Source: DATKMG01 sp035541995 | GTDB taxonomy: Bacteria; Acidobacteriota; Terriglobia; Versatilivoradales; Versatilivoraceae | Reading direction: 5' to 3' | NCBI GenBank assembly: GCA_035541995.1 | Contig: DATKMG010000425.1 | Coordinates: 1-6,341 of the forward strand | DNA length: 6,341 nt | In this document: positions 1-6,341 of the stretch, one piece after another | Position numbering within the stretch: position 1 is the stretch's first letter | Layout: each line of letters begins with the position of its first letter | Position numbers and translations under genes: made by a program | The notes under the pieces: generated by a model | Told to the model about the DNA's origin: nothing | Database searches by the model: none | The model's input: the letters and a program-made list of their open reading frames with translations, nothing else

Positions 1-1
1 T

Positions 2-2521
2 CTCGATCGAATCCGCAAACTTACCATCTCGCTCGAAGAAAGATTGCATCCACTCACAATCTATTTTGATAACTTTCGTCTGTGTTCCGGAGCCGAAGAT
101 GCTTTAACCTCCACCCGAAAAGCGCCTCAGGACAGCGAGACTATCCTCGAGGGGAGATGGGTAACCATCCGACAGGTTGGGCCTCGAGACAAGATCCCGG
201 AGAATGCGACCGTGCGTGAGCTTCGTCGTGGGGCACAGGCCGAGTATCAGGCCCTTCAGTCCACAATCGAAGCCGCTACGTTGATGGGGCTTGATACCAT
301 CTATTCCCAGGCAAAGATTGCAGTCGCCGAGTTGGGCTTGAACTTTCGCCCAACCTTGGCCTGGTTCAACAATGACCATGACAAGGAGCAAATGTTCAGA
401 TATGCAACCGAGACCTGCCGGCGGGAGCGGGAAAGGCTGGAGAAGCTTCTCAGGGGCGAAGTTCGCTTGCCCGAGCGAGACGACACTCAGATTGCCGGGC
501 CACTCGTGCCGCCCTATCCGCGACTCCACGGGCTTGCATCGAAGGGGTGGTTTTTTGTAAACCAGGATGATCAACCCCTGCACATCACTTCTCTGCACGG
601 ACCCAGCCAGGTACTGCAGAAGTTCTTTGCGACTCCTCTCCAGCATATTGAAAGCTATTCAGTGGGCGGCGGGTCCCGGTGGACTATCGAAGATTCGCCT
701 GTCTTCAAGGTTTTCCAGCAGTACCCTGATTCGCACCGAGTGGGCTGGGACGGGTGGTGCGGCCACCTGATCCGAACGAGGGGAAACATCGTCATCTGCC
801 TGGAAGATCCGCATATTCGCGAGGCCGTCGAGCGCTATATCGAGCGAGAAGTGAATCACTGGCTGAAGAACCCAGACTTGCTTTACAACGTCATGGCCTA
901 TGAACTGATGTATATCTGCTATTGTGAACGCTCTCAGCAGATGTTTCGTGCCTGGCTAGAGAAAAAGCATGGGACTCTGATGCGCCTCAATCAGGCTTGG
1001 GAGACCCATTACCAGAGCTTTCCGGAAATCGTCGCTCCACCCACCAAGGATGTGCGCCCTTTGCCTGGGACGAATCGTGCTCAATGGTATGACTGGGCTT
1101 CATTCAACCAGGATCGGTTCACCGATTACCTGGCCTGGGTGAAAAGCGTGATCCGCCGCTTTGATCCGGTGACTCCCCTGGCGACTGGCGGGTCTTACAG
1201 CATGCTGGTGGGGAGCAACGGTACCTCTGGTATCGATGAAGAGCAAATCATCAATCGGATAGACGATGTCATCATCCACGAGGGCAGCGGCTCAACGCTG
1301 GGCATGGATCTGCAGATGGCGCTTTCCGAAAAACCCAAGCCGCTCTGCGACCCGGAAATGAATCTGGGGGAGATCCGCTACTTGCTTCCACATATGCTGC
1401 ACGGGAAGTCGGTCATCCAAATCTGGCATTGGCAGGAACAGGTCAATCCCGAATATCCTCACCAATTCACCCAATCATTGGCTCATGCTTGGAAGTTTTC
1501 CCTCGAAGACGTGTCTGCCTTATTCCGAGCCGTCCTGGACAGCCGCAGGCTTTCAAAAGAAATCGCCGCTTTTGTCTCGGCGCCCGCCGAAGTGGCTATC
1601 CTGTATTCCAGAACTTCCATGCTTCAGATTCCCCCAGAGATGCTGACCTGGCAAACGACTCCTTACCTGCGGGAACTCGGGAACTGTTATGAAGCCGGCC
1701 GTTTTCTGGATACCCGAACTACCTTTGTTACCGAAAACCAGATCTTGGCCGGAAAGCTGTCGCGTTTCAAGGTTTTGATTGTGCCGGGGGTTTCTCACAT
1801 GCGGGCCGACGTCATCAAGGGTATTTACCGTTTTGTGGAACAGGGAGGGACTCTGGTCATGCTTCCCTCATCCTTCTTGAGCGATGAGTACAACCGGCCG
1901 GCGGACTATCTTTCCCAGATCGGAGTACGGGTCCGCCGGATTGAGCAGCCGCAGACAGATCAGACCGGTGAAGTTGAACAGGCCTATGACCAGAGCTTTC
2001 ATCAGCGTGTGGTCTATCGCTCCCAGCCAGCCGTGGACCTCAATATCAAGCCGACGGGCCTTTTTGCCTCAGCCACACCGAAATTGCAGGCCGAAGGCAC
2101 GCGTCAGGAAGTTGACGTTTCTGGACCATACCAGAGCCTGGCTGACTTCCCGAATGGCCAGGCTGCGCTGGTCTCATTAAATCGAGGGAGGGGAGTCATC
2201 TACTACTCCGCCACGAGTTTCCCGAGGTTCAGCCTCAACAGCCTGCTGGATCGGATTCTCGACGCCGCCCAAGTCGACCGCCCTTTACGTGTCAGGGAAG
2301 AGAATGGAAGAACGCTCGGAGATGTGGAAGCCCGCTATGTGTCGACCAATTCTGAGAAACTAATGTATCTTGTCAACCTCAATGAAACTCCTGTCAGCGC
2401 CAGAATCGAGCTGGATGGAAAGGTGCCCAGACGGCTCTTTGAATTGAGAAAACAAATGGGGATGTCAGCTGACCGCGTGAGCGTGGCCGCAGGAGAGACT
2501 CTGATCTTTAAGGTGGATTGA
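2..2521 (+). CDS. GH42-like glycoside hydrolase (putative beta-galactosidase), 5' end outside window
   Basis: Large glycoside hydrolase, probably acting on beta-galactosides or related glycans. The frame is open to the left edge, so the TTG at 44 is unlikely to be the true start. Residues are counted from that TTG. The extreme N-terminus holds a motif (IYFDNFRL) typical of the last strand of a galactose-binding-like carbohydrate-binding domain. A charged helical linker follows (about 60-165), then a clan GH-A type barrel from about 168. GH42-like signatures are the helix containing WLEKKHGTLMRLNQAW and the WYDWASFNQDRF block. By position, Glu287 (in AYELMY) is the candidate acid/base and Glu438 (in CDPEMNLG) the candidate nucleophile. 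Residues about 517-655 resemble the GH42 trimerisation domain with its amidotransferase-like fold (FKVLIVPGV, GGTLVMLPS). A small beta domain ends the protein. The Asn that normally precedes the acid/base Glu is Tyr here, so exact activity is uncertain. A signal peptide, if any, lies outside the window. Confidence 0.8.
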   Translation, partial: LDRIRKLTISLEERLHPLTIYFDNFRLCSGAEDALTSTRKAPQDSETILEGRWVTIRQVGPRDKIPENATVRELRRGAQAEYQALQSTIEAATLMGLDTIYSQAKIAVAELGLNFRPTLAWFNNDHDKEQMFRYATETCRRERERLEKLLRGEVRLPERDDTQIAGPLVPPYPRLHGLASKGWFFVNQDDQPLHITSLHGPSQVLQKFFATPLQHIESYSVGGGSRWTIEDSPVFKVFQQYPDSHRVGWDGWCGHLIRTRGNIVICLEDPHIREAVERYIEREVNHWLKNPDLLYNVMAYELMYICYCERSQQMFRAWLEKKHGTLMRLNQAWETHYQSFPEIVAPPTKDVRPLPGTNRAQWYDWASFNQDRFTDYLAWVKSVIRRFDPVTPLATGGSYSMLVGSNGTSGIDEEQIINRIDDVIIHEGSGSTLGMDLQMALSEKPKPLCDPEMNLGEIRYLLPHMLHGKSVIQIWHWQEQVNPEYPHQFTQSLAHAWKFSLEDVSALFRAVLDSRRLSKEIAAFVSAPAEVAILYSRTSMLQIPPEMLTWQTTPYLRELGNCYEAGRFLDTRTTFVTENQILAGKLSRFKVLIVPGVSHMRADVIKGIYRFVEQGGTLVMLPSSFLSDEYNRPADYLSQIGVRVRRIEQPQTDQTGEVEQAYDQSFHQRVVYRSQPAVDLNIKPTGLFASATPKLQAEGTRQEVDVSGPYQSLADFPNGQAALVSLNRGRGVIYYSATSFPRFSLNSLLDRILDAAQVDRPLRVREENGRTLGDVEARYVSTNSEKLMYLVNLNETPVSARIELDGKVPRRLFELRKQMGMSADRVSVAAGETLIFKVD

Positions 2522-2524
2522 AGG
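2520..2524 (+). promoter_or_regulatory. Shine-Dalgarno of the CehA/McbA-like gene
   Basis: GAAGG lies 9 bases before the ATG at 2534 and overlaps the TGA stop (2519-2521) of the upstream glycosidase gene. The overlap supports translational coupling and cotranscription of the two genes. It also supports the ATG at 2534, which puts the twin-arginine motif at residues 9-10. Confidence 0.6.
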
Positions 2525-2533
2525 TCTAACCGT

Positions 2534-5239
2534 ATGAATTCCAACTCCCGCTGGTCTCGAAGAGGTTTTATACAAGCCATGGGCGGCACTTTGCCAACGC
2601 TGGCTCTCGTGCCGACAGATTCATGGAGTCCCAAACCAACCGCCGAAACAGAGGTGAGCACAGCCAGGGTTTCTGCAATCGACCTTTCCTCATTCTTTAC
2701 TGCCTCTCCGGCCGAATTTGGGCCTCGTGAGAAGGCCAAGAGGCTGAGTCATGCCTCTGCCCAGGACGGACTGATCCGTTTGCCGGCAGGTAAACAGGTC
2801 TTTCGGGGTGTCCCCTTTGTGCTGGGACCGGCGGAAGTGGACAAAAAGGCCTGGGTGGTTCTCGGTTTACAGCCTGCCGCGTGGATGACCCGTCTGGTGG
2901 AGATTCCACTGAGCCAGAAAGCCGGATTCATTTGTCTGGCCCAATTCTGTGACTGGGACGAAAACGAAGAACCCAACCCCCGGGAGGATGTCATCGAGAA
3001 GGTGGGTCAACGGTTGGCCGATGTGGTTTTGAGATACGAAGATGGCCAGGAGGTCGTCTTGCCTATTCGCCGGCGCTTCGAGGTGAACTCTCTTTCCACG
3101 GTTTGGGGACACCTGAGTTTTGCCAGTGTGCCGCATCGGCAGGATGTTCCGCGAAACCTCGCAGATGCTCTGCCCAATGCTTATATGTGGGGAGACCTGC
3201 AAATGGGCGTGTGGGACAGTTCTTACCCGTCCGATCCCTCTTTGCCGACCAACGCCACCCTCTGGATCAGCGCTCTCGCCAATCCTCACCCGGATTTGAC
3301 GGTAAAGAGCCTCCGTTTGCAGTCCGCCAGCAACGATCTTCTGGCGGTTTGCGGACTAACGCTGTTTCAGGGACACGAGAACCCATTACGCTATCGTCGT
3401 TTGAGCCTTTACCGCCTCACCCTGCCTGAAGCCGCGGCGGGAGACAAGGACCGCTGGGAAATTCGTGTAGACCTGGGCGTTGTGGCCAGAACGATGGTGC
3501 CGAACGACTTTAAGCCGCAGGACTGGCTTGCGGCTCCCATTGCCGGGGTGGGTGAAAATCTTCCGCAGGCACAGAATGGCAGGTATCTTTTTGCCGAAGT
3601 CGCAGCAAGCCCGGAGGCCACGCTGTGGCTGGAAGACCGCAAATCGGGGGAGCGCTATGAATTCGATCTGGCTCAAGTTGTTCCCGGCCGTGAGCAGGAA
3701 GCCCGCCGGCACGGGGCACGGATCGAGATTCTGGAAACCAGCAAGGTCTGGCTGCAGGGGCAGGTCCTCGATTCCGCCACTCGCCGTCCCACGCCGGTTC
3801 GCCTGGCCTTTCGTTCGCCCGAAGGGCGTTACATTCCTCCCTATGGCCACCGAACCGAGGTCAACAGCGCCTGGTTCCAGGATTACGGCGCTGACGTAAG
3901 AGTCAAAGACAGCTCCTTTGCCATCGTGGACGGGACTTTCCAAGTGGAGCTGCCGGTGGGCGAGATTTACCTGGAAATGAGCAAGGGCTTTGAGTATGAA
4001 GCGGTGCGTAAAAGACTTACCATCGAACCCGGGCAGAGGGAACTCAACCTGGAGATCTCACGTCTCGCGAATTTGCGCCAGCAAGGATGGGTCTGTGCAG
4101 ACACCCATGTCCATTTTCTCTCCCCAACCACAGCGATTCTGGAAGGACAGGCGGAAGGTTTGAATCTGATCAACCTGCTTGCAGCCCAGTGGGGCGACCT
4201 CTTTTCCAACGTGGGCGACTTGTCACATGGCCCCCTGACATCGCCTGATGGAGAAATGATGGTGTGGGTAGGCACAGAGAATCGCCAGCACATTCTGGGT
4301 CACCTGGGTCTTCTCGGTGGGCGCGGGCGTCCGGTTTACCCCATGTCGGCCAGTGGACCGGAAGAGAGCTACATTGGCGGACCGCTATGGAATAGTCTGG
4401 CTGAATGGGCAGATGCCTGCCGCAAGCGGGAAGGCCTGGTAGTGGCAGTCCACTTCCCCTATCCGACTGCCGAGCTGGCAGCGGATATTGTGCTGGGTAA
4501 AATCGATGCCGTGGAACTCTGGCCGGTGAACATGACCGAGCACTTCAACAACTTGCGCTTTCTGGACTATTACCGCTATTTGAATTGCGGTTATCGCTTG
4601 CCCGTCGTGGGTGGAACCGACAAGATGGGCGCTTGGACCCCGCCCGGCTCAAACCGGGGTTACGCGTATCTGGGACAGGAAGAATTCAGTTTCGCGAATT
4701 GGGCCAAGGCTGTTCGCAGCGGCAACACCTTCATGACGTCCGGGCCGCTGCTATTCTTTCAAGCTGAGGGTAAAACTCCGGGCAGCGAGATTACCCTGGG
4801 AATGGGGGGGGCCACCCTTGAGTTACATGCGGAGGTGAATAGCTTCGTCCCCGTTCATCGTTTAGACATCGTATTGAATGGACACGTGGTGGCGTCGCGA
4901 GAGGAATCAGCCGGTATAAAGCAATTGACTTTGAAGGAGAAGGTGAAGGTTCCGGGTTCGGGCTGGTTGGCCGCTCGTTGTGCATCGCGGTTCAGCGGAG
5001 TTATGCAAATTGCCGCTCATACTTCTCCCGTCTATGTGCAGGTCGCTGGACAAGAGCTGTTTTCAGAGACCGTGGCGGCGTACTTAATGACTCTGATCGA
5101 TGGAGCCGAGACCTGGGCGCAAAACCTTGCGACCCGGCCGGACCCGGAGCGTTTCACGCAAGTACTCAAGACCTTTACCGAGGCGCGTGAGCGCCTTCAT
5201 CAACGCATGCACCAACATGGAATAGAGCATTGGCGATAG
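2534..5239 (+). CDS. Tat-exported CehA/McbA-family metallohydrolase (PHP fold)
   Basis: Predicted exported metal-dependent hydrolase of 901 residues. The N-terminus (SRRGFIQ, arginines 9-10, then a short hydrophobic stretch) is a twin-arginine signal, so the protein is probably folded with metal before export; no clear cleavage site is seen. Residues about 45-395 look like beta-rich, ligand-binding-type domains (RGVPF, RYEDGQEVVLPI). Residues about 404-510 resemble a carboxypeptidase-regulatory-like Ig domain (VWLQGQVLD). The PHP-like catalytic domain spans about 519-750: D523-T-H525-V-H527 (motif I), H565, E582/H586/H590, H640 (AVHFPYP) and D696 (VVGGTDKMG). A beta-sandwich (about 755-840) and a helical tail follow. 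CehA and McbA are known carbaryl esterases, but most relatives are uncharacterised, so the substrate here is unknown. It is the second gene of an operon with the glycosidase. The usual His after the motif IV Asp is not at its expected place. A G8 run (4804-4811) lies in the frame, which is intact. Confidence 0.82.
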   Translation: MNSNSRWSRRGFIQAMGGTLPTLALVPTDSWSPKPTAETEVSTARVSAIDLSSFFTASPAEFGPREKAKRLSHASAQDGLIRLPAGKQVFRGVPFVLGPAEVDKKAWVVLGLQPAAWMTRLVEIPLSQKAGFICLAQFCDWDENEEPNPREDVIEKVGQRLADVVLRYEDGQEVVLPIRRRFEVNSLSTVWGHLSFASVPHRQDVPRNLADALPNAYMWGDLQMGVWDSSYPSDPSLPTNATLWISALANPHPDLTVKSLRLQSASNDLLAVCGLTLFQGHENPLRYRRLSLYRLTLPEAAAGDKDRWEIRVDLGVVARTMVPNDFKPQDWLAAPIAGVGENLPQAQNGRYLFAEVAASPEATLWLEDRKSGERYEFDLAQVVPGREQEARRHGARIEILETSKVWLQGQVLDSATRRPTPVRLAFRSPEGRYIPPYGHRTEVNSAWFQDYGADVRVKDSSFAIVDGTFQVELPVGEIYLEMSKGFEYEAVRKRLTIEPGQRELNLEISRLANLRQQGWVCADTHVHFLSPTTAILEGQAEGLNLINLLAAQWGDLFSNVGDLSHGPLTSPDGEMMVWVGTENRQHILGHLGLLGGRGRPVYPMSASGPEESYIGGPLWNSLAEWADACRKREGLVVAVHFPYPTAELAADIVLGKIDAVELWPVNMTEHFNNLRFLDYYRYLNCGYRLPVVGGTDKMGAWTPPGSNRGYAYLGQEEFSFANWAKAVRSGNTFMTSGPLLFFQAEGKTPGSEITLGMGGATLELHAEVNSFVPVHRLDIVLNGHVVASREESAGIKQLTLKEKVKVPGSGWLAARCASRFSGVMQIAAHTSPVYVQVAGQELFSETVAAYLMTLIDGAETWAQNLATRPDPERFTQVLKTFTEARERLHQRMHQHGIEHWR

Positions 5240-5251
5240 TAGCAAGTTTTT

Positions 5252-5397
5252 GGAGTGCGCCGGCAGAGCACCGCGGCGACGGCGCTTTGGCTTCAAAACG
5301 AGATGCAAGTGCGGCCTCGCACTTTCTCATGGAACCGGCGATAACCCAAAGCGGCGTCGCACTCGGGACCCCTGTCCCTCGCTTGCCGCTGCAGTCC
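5252..5397. repeat. Nested imperfect palindromic intergenic element (REP/MITE-like)
   Basis: Two inverted-repeat pairs are nested. The inner arms 5276-5290 (gcgacggcgctttgg) and 5346-5360 (ccaaagcggcgtcgc) are complementary at 14 of 15 positions. The outer arms, about 5252-5267 (ggagtgcgccggcaga) and 5382-5397 (cttgccgctgcagtcc), are complementary at most positions. A further gagtgc/gcactc pair sits at 5253-5258 and 5359-5364. The element carries no gene of its own. A frame that happens to stay open through it on the + strand joins the downstream amidohydrolase, but this is not convincing coding sequence. From memory, very similar elements are dispersed in Pedosphaera-like verrucomicrobial genomes; I could not verify this. 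Copy number, mobility and any role in transcript ending or processing are unknown. Confidence 0.6.
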
Positions 5398-5448
5398 AAT
5401 GTGATTTCTTCTTGCAAGGGTGGCCTGGAGGCTCAGTCCTACTCCTCC

Positions 5449-5454
5449 AAGGAG
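5449..5454 (+). promoter_or_regulatory. Shine-Dalgarno of the amidohydrolase gene, inside a small hairpin
   Basis: AAGGAG lies 6 bases before the ATG at 5461 and fixes that start in preference to any upstream start in the same open frame. The bases CTCCT (5442-5446) can pair with AGGAG (5450-5454) across a three-base loop, which would cover the site. The stem is only 5 bp, so any regulatory effect is speculative. No convincing promoter was found in the gap 5240-5460. Confidence 0.6.
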
Positions 5455-5460
5455 CATCAA

Positions 5461-5975
5461 ATGACTCTGGAAGAACTACAAGGCATGCCCAAGTTTGACA
5501 CTCACGCTCATATCCGAGGCCCCCTCGGCGAAAGGGAACGGGAATTTGTCGCTTTGCTCCAGACACACAACTTGAAATGGCTGGATATTTGCGTAGTGGG
5601 AACAGAGTGTGTTGACGAATTAGCAAAGCGGCTCGACAGGTACCCCAATTTTGCAGTGGACACGGCTGCCAGGATCGTTCATTTCCAGGTGCAGGACCAG
5701 AAGAAAGTCAGGAGCTTCATTCTCAAGTACCAGGACCGGTTGCTGTATGGTACAGACAATGAAGTCGGCATGGTGGGGGGCAATCCGAAGTGCCCGCACA
5801 ACTGTTGGAATTGGAGACCGTTTATCGGCAGGACTACCGCTATTTTGCCACTGATCAGGAAATCGAAGTTCCGCAAGTAAAGGGCAGCTTCAAGGTTCGT
5901 GGTCTGGCGCTGACCGGGTCGGTACTCAAAAAGATTTACTTTGAAAATGCCAAGACGTGGTATCGAGGTATCTGA
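5461..5975 (+). pseudogene. Broken amidohydrolase (amidohydrolase-2 type TIM barrel): internal deletion plus frameshift
   Basis: Remnant of a metal-dependent amidohydrolase, a family that includes hydrolases and decarboxylases. The start at 5461 follows a strong Shine-Dalgarno and gives PKFDTHAHI, the family's first-strand metal motif (His15, His17). The last-strand metal motif LLYGTD (Asp99) follows only 82 residues later. Intact barrels need roughly 200 or more residues between these motifs, so the central strands and their metal ligands are missing. The likely junction is near 5599-5613, where the N-terminal part (LDICVVGTE) meets a segment normally found late in the barrel (VDELAKRLDRYPNFAVDTAAR). 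Near 5775-5781 the frame is lost: the current frame runs into unrelated residues and stops at 5880. The expected C-terminus (DYRYFATDQEIEVPQVKG, ending KIYFENAKTWYRGI) continues in the -1 frame to the TGA at 5973-5975. Two lesions argue for a dead gene. An assembly error is the main alternative for the frameshift. Confidence 0.8.
5775..5781 (+). other. Frameshift site at a G6 run in the amidohydrolase remnant
   Basis: The amidohydrolase reading frame changes by -1 in this neighbourhood. Adding one G to the six-G run would give a continuous product through G-G-Q-S-E-V-P-A-Q-L-L-E. The in-frame heptamer is G GGG GGC, which formally fits the X XXY YYZ slip pattern, so ribosomal slippage cannot be excluded from sequence alone. 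A lost base or a consensus error in a homopolymer is simpler. Confidence 0.6.
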
Positions 5976-5995
5976 GAAACTATTCCGGAGTGCCT

Positions 5996-6021
5996 GGAGT
6001 GAAGGAATGTCTATTTGGAGG
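5996..6021 (+). promoter_or_regulatory. Two alternative Shine-Dalgarno sites for the secreted-protein gene
   Basis: GGAG at 5996-5999 lies 7 bases before an ATG at 6007. GGAGG at 6017-6021 lies 6 bases before an ATG at 6028. Both ATGs are in the same frame. The second site is stronger and gives a more ordinary signal peptide, so 6028 is preferred. Both sites fall within the 52 bases after the stop of the amidohydrolase remnant, consistent with cotranscription. Confidence 0.5.
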
Positions 6022-6027
6022 TGGTCC

Positions 6028-6341
6028 ATGCGCCAGTTTGTATTGCCACATAGGGATTTGTTCGTCAATACAACGCTGTGGCTCGTGGCCGTTTTCGCTT
6101 GGGCTCCGCAGGCAGGCACAAGCCTGCAGGCCGCGTCCCCTCCGACTCCCTTCCGGTTGGACGTTCTTGATGACGGAAAGCAACTCAAGCTCCTGGTGGA
6201 ACACCGGGAGATTGGACGCGTCTGTGAGTTGTGGTGTTACGAAGGGGGCCCCTTCCATTACGGAAAAGGATCGAAGCGCGAGGACGGCAGTGTCGTCTTT
6301 GTTCACACCTCAGGGAAAATGACTGCGACCACTACTTTCCT
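6028..6341 (+). CDS. Secreted protein of unknown function, 3' end outside window
   Basis: I do not recognise this family. About 104 residues are visible and the frame is open at the window edge. The N-terminus has charged residues (MRQFVLPHRD), a hydrophobic core at about residues 11-26 (LFVNTTLWLVAVFAWA) and an Ala/Gln/Ser-rich stretch, which fits a Sec signal peptide; the cleavage site is not clear. The mature part starts as PFRLDVLDDGKQLKLLVEH, then has two close cysteines (RVCELWCYEGGPFHYG) and a Gly/Ser/Lys-rich turn (GKGSKREDGS), suggesting a beta-rich extracytoplasmic domain. The start at 6028 is chosen for its GGAGG; 6007 would add seven residues (MSIWRWS). It lies just after the amidohydrolase remnant, so an intact relative of that gene may be its normal operon partner. 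A lipobox is not seen. Confidence 0.65.
   Translation, partial: MRQFVLPHRDLFVNTTLWLVAVFAWAPQAGTSLQAASPPTPFRLDVLDDGKQLKLLVEHREIGRVCELWCYEGGPFHYGKGSKREDGSVVFVHTSGKMTATTTF

Noticed and set aside
104..646. A 180-codon open frame on the minus strand inside the glycosidase gene
   Set aside because: It lies wholly opposite a well-supported gene, has no recognisable domain and is explained by the base composition of the opposite strand.
3386..3943. A 185-codon minus-strand open frame inside the CehA/McbA-like gene
   Set aside because: It is antisense to a continuous multidomain protein and shows no family features of its own.
5252..5397. Palindromic element considered as an intrinsic terminator of the first operon
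   Set aside because: The inner arms are 55 bases apart and there is no T run after the outer right arm, so a classical intrinsic terminator is not supported, though some attenuation is possible.
5175..5417. A minus-strand open frame across the palindromic element
   Set aside because: It is made mainly of repeat sequence plus the antisense of the upstream gene's end; such repeat-derived frames are typical false genes.
5987..6001. Short direct repeat of ggagtg considered as an insertion footprint
   Set aside because: The copies are only six bases and one overlaps a plausible ribosome site, so chance is sufficient.
6112..6127. Hairpin gcaggc / gcctgc with a four-base loop, considered as a terminator
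   Set aside because: It lies within the signal-peptide coding part of the secreted protein, has a short stem and no following T run.

Overview
The window carries four same-strand coding units, all on the + strand, and reads like accessory polysaccharide- or organic-matter-processing DNA from a free-living Gram-negative bacterium. I favour Verrucomicrobiota (Pedosphaera/Limisphaera-like). Planctomycetota and Acidobacteriota are the alternatives. The reasons are the large multidomain GH42-like enzyme, a Tat-exported CehA/McbA-type protein, and an intergenic palindromic element of a type I associate from memory with verrucomicrobial genomes. The taxonomic call is an inference without a database search.

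Layout: (1) bases 2-2521, the 3' part of a GH42-like glycoside hydrolase whose reading frame is still open at the window edge; it begins with the tail of what looks like a carbohydrate-binding beta-sandwich. (2) Bases 2534-5239, a 901-residue protein with a twin-arginine signal and a PHP-fold CehA/McbA metallohydrolase core. It starts 12 bases after gene 1, with its Shine-Dalgarno overlapping gene 1's stop codon, so the two are almost certainly one operon. (3) Bases 5240-5460, a gap dominated by a nested imperfect palindrome (about 5252-5397), followed by a strong Shine-Dalgarno. (4) Bases 5461-5975, a broken amidohydrolase-2-type gene with two separate lesions: a missing central part of the barrel and a one-base frameshift at a G6 run. 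(5) Bases 6028-6341, the start of a secreted protein of unknown function, cut by the window end.

How they may work together: genes 1 and 2 look like a matched pair, a glycosidase plus an exported metal-dependent hydrolase that could remove a non-sugar substituent from the same substrate. The amidohydrolase, when intact, would be a TIM-barrel hydrolase or decarboxylase, but this copy is probably dead. I see no RNA genes, CRISPR, transposase or phage genes. The most unusual content is the decayed amidohydrolase beside the palindromic repeat, and the unassigned secreted protein. I do not see convincing evidence of a wholly new multi-gene system here.
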